This document shows positions 61,454-64,000 of a stretch of 64,000 nucleotides of DNA, in pieces. Location of the stretch: the NCBI RefSeq assembly GCF_946479755.1, contig NZ_CAMLHC010000019.1:92695-156694 (forward strand). Direction: 5' to 3'. The stretch comes from an uncultured Chitinophaga sp. (GTDB lineage Bacteria; Bacteroidota; Bacteroidia; Chitinophagales; Chitinophagaceae). The translations under genes and the position numbers were made by a program. Numbering within the stretch: the stretch's first letter is position 1; each line of letters starts with the position of its first letter. The notes below the pieces were generated by a model. It was not told the DNA's origin. It was given only the letters and a program-made list of their open reading frames with translations, and did not search any database.

Positions 61454-62446
61454 ATGAAACAAAACAATTACCAGGGCGCATTGCAAACCCCTTTACATTC
61501 AGGCTTCAATGCCGCATCCACAACGGCAGACGTTATTGAGGGCATCGACCTTACCGGAAAAATCGCCATCGTAACGGGCGGCAATACCGGCATCGGGCTG
61601 GAAACCACACACACTTTGGCGGCAGCCGGAGCTACCGTGATCGTTCCGGCGAGAGACGTCGAAAAGGCGAAACGGAATCTGCAGGGCATTCCGAATGTGG
61701 AAATCGCGGCGATGGACCTCATGGATCCCGCTTCCATCGACAAATTCGCCGACAGCTTCCTGGCATCGGGCCGGCCGCTGCACCTGCTCATCAACAACGC
61801 CGGTATTATGTGGGTGCCCCTGCGTAGGGATAGCCGGGGCATCGAGTCCCAACTGGCTACCAATTACCTGGCGCAATTCCAGCTCACAGCCAGGCTGTGG
61901 CCTGCCCTCAAAAAGGCAAATGGCGCGCGGGTGGTCAACGTTTCGTCGCAAGGCCACCAGTTTGCGCCGTTCGATTTTGAAGATCCCAACTTCCTATTCC
62001 GCAACTATGAAACACTACAAAGCTACGGCCAATCGAAAACCGCAGTAAACCTCTTCACGATGGAACTCGACAACCGGGCCAAAGCCAGTAATGTAAGAGC
62101 TTATTCCCTCCACCCCGGATCCATCGGCGGCACAGAGCTTGGCCGGGAAGCACCCCTTGAGCTTTTTCAAAAAATGGGTTTCTGCGATGCCGATGGGAAC
62201 ATGCTTCCGGAAGTGCTAGCCTCCCTGAAAACCATTCCCCAGGGCGCCGCCACCACGGTTTGGTGCGCCACCTCACCTCTGCTCAACCAAACCGGCGGCG
62301 TGTATTGTGAGGATGCCGACGTTGCCGCACTGGCAACCGGCGAATCCGCCTCCGGAGGCGTGAAGTCTTACTCGCTCAACGAATCCAGCGCCAAACGCTT
62401 ATGGACGCTCACCGAAGAAATGATCGGCCACAAATTCAATTGCTAG
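61454..62446 (+). CDS. SDR family oxidoreductase (retinol-dehydrogenase-like)
   Basis: 330 residues. Cofactor motif TGGNTGIG at about 41-48, NNAG near 113, catalytic Ser in NVSSQGH near 163 and Tyr-Gly-Gln-Ser-Lys near 194, then a YSLHPGSIGGTELGR loop. The long C-terminal arm and PARDVEKAKRNLQ stretch fit the WWOX/retinol-dehydrogenase-like branch. Likely NADP-dependent. It has a direct-repeat promoter and is followed by a decayed SDR fragment and an AraC regulator. Confidence 0.92.
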   Translation: MKQNNYQGALQTPLHSGFNAASTTADVIEGIDLTGKIAIVTGGNTGIGLETTHTLAAAGATVIVPARDVEKAKRNLQGIPNVEIAAMDLMDPASIDKFADSFLASGRPLHLLINNAGIMWVPLRRDSRGIESQLATNYLAQFQLTARLWPALKKANGARVVNVSSQGHQFAPFDFEDPNFLFRNYETLQSYGQSKTAVNLFTMELDNRAKASNVRAYSLHPGSIGGTELGREAPLELFQKMGFCDADGNMLPEVLASLKTIPQGAATTVWCATSPLLNQTGGVYCEDADVAALATGESASGGVKSYSLNESSAKRLWTLTEEMIGHKFNC

Positions 62447-62463
62447 CCTTCAATCCCATAAAA

Positions 62464-62623
62464 ATGAAATCATCAACATCAAAAATAGCCGTTGTCACCG
62501 GCGGAAGAAAAGAAGCGGTGGAGAATGCTGCGGTGGAACTGCTCCATCCCATTATCCCGCTTAGGAAAGCCCGGCGAGGTGGCGGATATGATCTTCCTGG
62601 TAGGCGGTGGCCAATCGGTCTGA
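62464..62623 (+). pseudogene. decayed SDR gene fragment
   Basis: From the ATG at 62464 a normal SDR start appears (KIAVVTGG), but the next codons jump directly to the C-terminal part of the family (HPIIPL), and after a one-base shift at about 62563 the frame reads GKPGEVADMIFLVGGGQSV and stops at 62621-62623. So about 150-180 residues, including the whole active site, are deleted and the rest is frameshifted. It lies between an intact SDR and its likely AraC regulator. Confidence 0.7.
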
Positions 62624-62681
62624 CGAAAAAACAACCGATTCTTGTTATTTTTAGATGAGCAGATCTGCAAAACCCATAAAC

Positions 62682-63485
62682 ATGGAATACAAGGCAAAAT
62701 ACATCACAGAAGATATAAAATTGTCATGCTACGAAGACAAGTTCTTCAAATCTGACATCATGTTCGAGCACCACATGCTGGTCTGGTTCATTTCGGGCGA
62801 AACCAAGATCGTTCAGGCGGATGCCACCTACTTTTTCGGGAAGGGAGACATTTTCCTCATACCCCGTAATCAACTGGCAACCATAATGAATTATCCTAAA
62901 GACCGGCAGCCGCATAAAACGGTGGTCATGCATTTAACGGTGGAGAGATTGCGGCGCTTTTATGCATCGCATCCCTCCAAACCACAAACCATGCGACCAC
63001 AGCAGATCTACAGCTTCAGTAATCACCCCTTGCTGGAAAGCTGCCTGGCATCCCTTATTCCTTATTTCGATATGAAAGACCTACCGGAGGATATCGCGTC
63101 TTTGAAAATCGCGGAAGCTATTAGCATTTTACGGACGATCGATAAAAGCGTAGACAATGTGCTGGCCAATTTCGAAGAACCTGGAAAGATCGACCTCGCA
63201 GATTTCATGGAGAAGAACTTCATGTTCAACCTGCCCCTTGAGAAATTTGGTTACCTGACAGGCAGAAGCCTCACTACTTTCAAACGGGATTTCAGCAAAA
63301 CGTTCAACAACACACCGCAACGTTGGCTAACGCAAAAGAGACTGGAGCTGGCGCATTACCATCTCAGCGAGAAGAAAAAGAAGCCGGTAGACGTATGCTA
63401 CGAAGCAGGATTCGAGAATCTGTCCCATTTTTCATTTGCGTTTAAGAAGCACTTCGGGTATGCGCCTACGAAGTTATTGGAATAA
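62682..63485 (+). CDS. AraC family transcriptional regulator
   Basis: 267 residues from the ATG at 62682 (MEYKAKYITEDIKLSC); the frame to 62655 is not preferred. A cupin-like sensor with the ADATYFFGKGDIFLIPRN strand (about 50-70) and a C-terminal AraC domain (about 170-265; KFGYLTGRSLTTFKRDFSKTFNNTPQRWL, YEAGFENLSHFSFAFKKHFGYAPTK). Likely activator of the SDR gene at 61454 through the direct repeats there. Confidence 0.92.
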   Translation: MEYKAKYITEDIKLSCYEDKFFKSDIMFEHHMLVWFISGETKIVQADATYFFGKGDIFLIPRNQLATIMNYPKDRQPHKTVVMHLTVERLRRFYASHPSKPQTMRPQQIYSFSNHPLLESCLASLIPYFDMKDLPEDIASLKIAEAISILRTIDKSVDNVLANFEEPGKIDLADFMEKNFMFNLPLEKFGYLTGRSLTTFKRDFSKTFNNTPQRWLTQKRLELAHYHLSEKKKKPVDVCYEAGFENLSHFSFAFKKHFGYAPTKLLE

Positions 63486-63592
63486 TCACAGCCATTAGTT
63501 TACAACTTTAAAGACACAGTATTTATGACATTATTAGAGCAACGGACATAAAAAACAGAATTTTACAAGCATTAAAAGAGGAAACAGATGAC

Positions 63593-63844
63593 ATGGTTAA
63601 AGAATATGGTTTCAATGCCCTGACTTGGAATTTTAGCAGCTTTCCTGATGTTATTGACTATTGTATGGACACCGTTGCAAACGAAGAGGAAGATGAAAAC
63701 ATCAGACATTGTGCATTTGGTGTCTTGACAAAATCTAAAGATCTTCAAAAAATAAATTCTCTACGTGATACGCTTTTACAAATAAAAGGCTTTGCAAAAT
63801 ATGCTACAACTTTTTTCAAAGATCGAGACAACGGTATCCGTTAA
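63593..63844 (+). CDS. small AT-rich hypothetical protein, possibly frameshifted at the 5' end
   Basis: 83 residues from the ATG at 63593, helical and acidic (MDTVANEEEDENIRHC). The frame is open upstream to 63512 without an ATG and would continue the helix (KNRILQALKEETDD). In another phase an ATG at 63525 reads MTLLEQRT and stops just before the AAAAAA run at 63550-63555, so a one-base shift could have split the gene. No family is recognised. Base composition is clearly AT-richer than the rest of the window. Confidence 0.5.
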   Translation: MVKEYGFNALTWNFSSFPDVIDYCMDTVANEEEDENIRHCAFGVLTKSKDLQKINSLRDTLLQIKGFAKYATTFFKDRDNGIR

Positions 63845-64000
63845 TCCGATTGGCAGAAGAGTGTAAGCTTTCCCGGAATTAGTCAATCCATACATAATAA
63901 ACTCAACTAAACACTCAACTAAAAAACAAAACCCCGTGACTAGCGGAGACTGTAAAATAAACTGTGTCAAAGGCTAAAAAATCAAGACCTTTAACACAGT
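63845..64000. repeat. AT-rich right end with truncated inverted repeat
   Basis: After the small gene the last 156 nt hold no frame of interest. ACTCAACTAAA occurs twice (63899-63933 region). The last 40 nt form an inverted repeat ACTGTGTCAAAGG (63961-63973) / CCTTTAACACAGT (63988-64000), 12 of 13 pairs, that stops exactly at the window edge. It may be an insertion-sequence end or a large palindrome continued outside. Confidence 0.55.

Noticed and set aside
63776..63970. 64-codon minus-strand frame at the right end
   Set aside because: Hydrophobic shadow of the small AT-rich gene and repeats; no family and overlaps the coding frame on the plus strand.

Overview
The window reads as chromosomal DNA of a gliding, polymer-degrading Bacteroidota bacterium, most likely Chitinophaga or a close relative in the Chitinophagaceae. 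The signs are two type IX secretion sorting domains (one type A on a GH19 chitinase, one type B on a giant Ig-like-repeat protein), promoter boxes of the Bacteroidota form TAnnTTTG, lipoprotein and NEW3/ABC gene types typical of that phylum, and several class I terpene synthases, a family known from Chitinophaga. The genus call is inference. No rRNA, tRNA, CRISPR array, phage or complete insertion sequence was recognised.

Layout. 1-7.5 kb: the end of a short-chain dehydrogenase (SDR) gene, a GNAT acetyltransferase, a membrane protein, a membrane-anchored AraC regulator, and a coupled pair of a GT39-like glycosyltransferase and a UDP-galactopyranose-mutase-like flavoprotein. 7.6-20 kb: mostly small stand-alone enzymes (alpha/beta hydrolase, GNATs, DinB, CatB-type chloramphenicol acetyltransferase, PEP-mutase-like enzyme, S41 peptidase, RibD-like reductase, VOC protein), two more AraC-type regulators and a POT peptide transporter. 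20-23.3 kb: a NEW3 protein/ABC ATPase/ABC permease operon. 23.7-27.6 kb: a secreted GH38-like enzyme and a serine hydrolase whose promoter lies inside a decayed GNAT gene. 27.6-37.7 kb: surface biology, with a 1273-residue T9SS protein, a lipoprotein plus a 716-residue envelope protein, a PAS-LuxR regulator and a T9SS GH19 chitinase. 37.9-49.8 kb: a terpene synthase gene, then SulP, a lipoprotein RidA, a GreA-like protein, a propeller, a reductase and a CPBP protease, then three terpene synthase genes in tandem. 49.8-64 kb: a metallophosphoesterase, AraC+SDR pairs, an NadR-like kinase, a serine hydrolase next to a two-subunit molybdenum hydroxylase, an ArsR/MFS unit, an HxlR/SnoaL divergent pair with twin operators, a DUF1080 lipoprotein, an SDR with a decayed SDR copy beside its AraC regulator, and an AT-rich right end that stops inside a large inverted repeat.

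The most distinctive block is the set of four diverged class I terpene synthases, three of them in one operon with no prenyltransferase, P450 or other tailoring gene in the window. One of the three has swapped acidic residues in its second metal-binding motif. Regulation can be read best at 59.7-59.8 kb, where two near-identical palindromes cover promoter elements of both divergent genes. Two decayed genes (GNAT at 26.4 kb, SDR at 62.5 kb) show local gene turnover, and the first seems to have left a working promoter behind.
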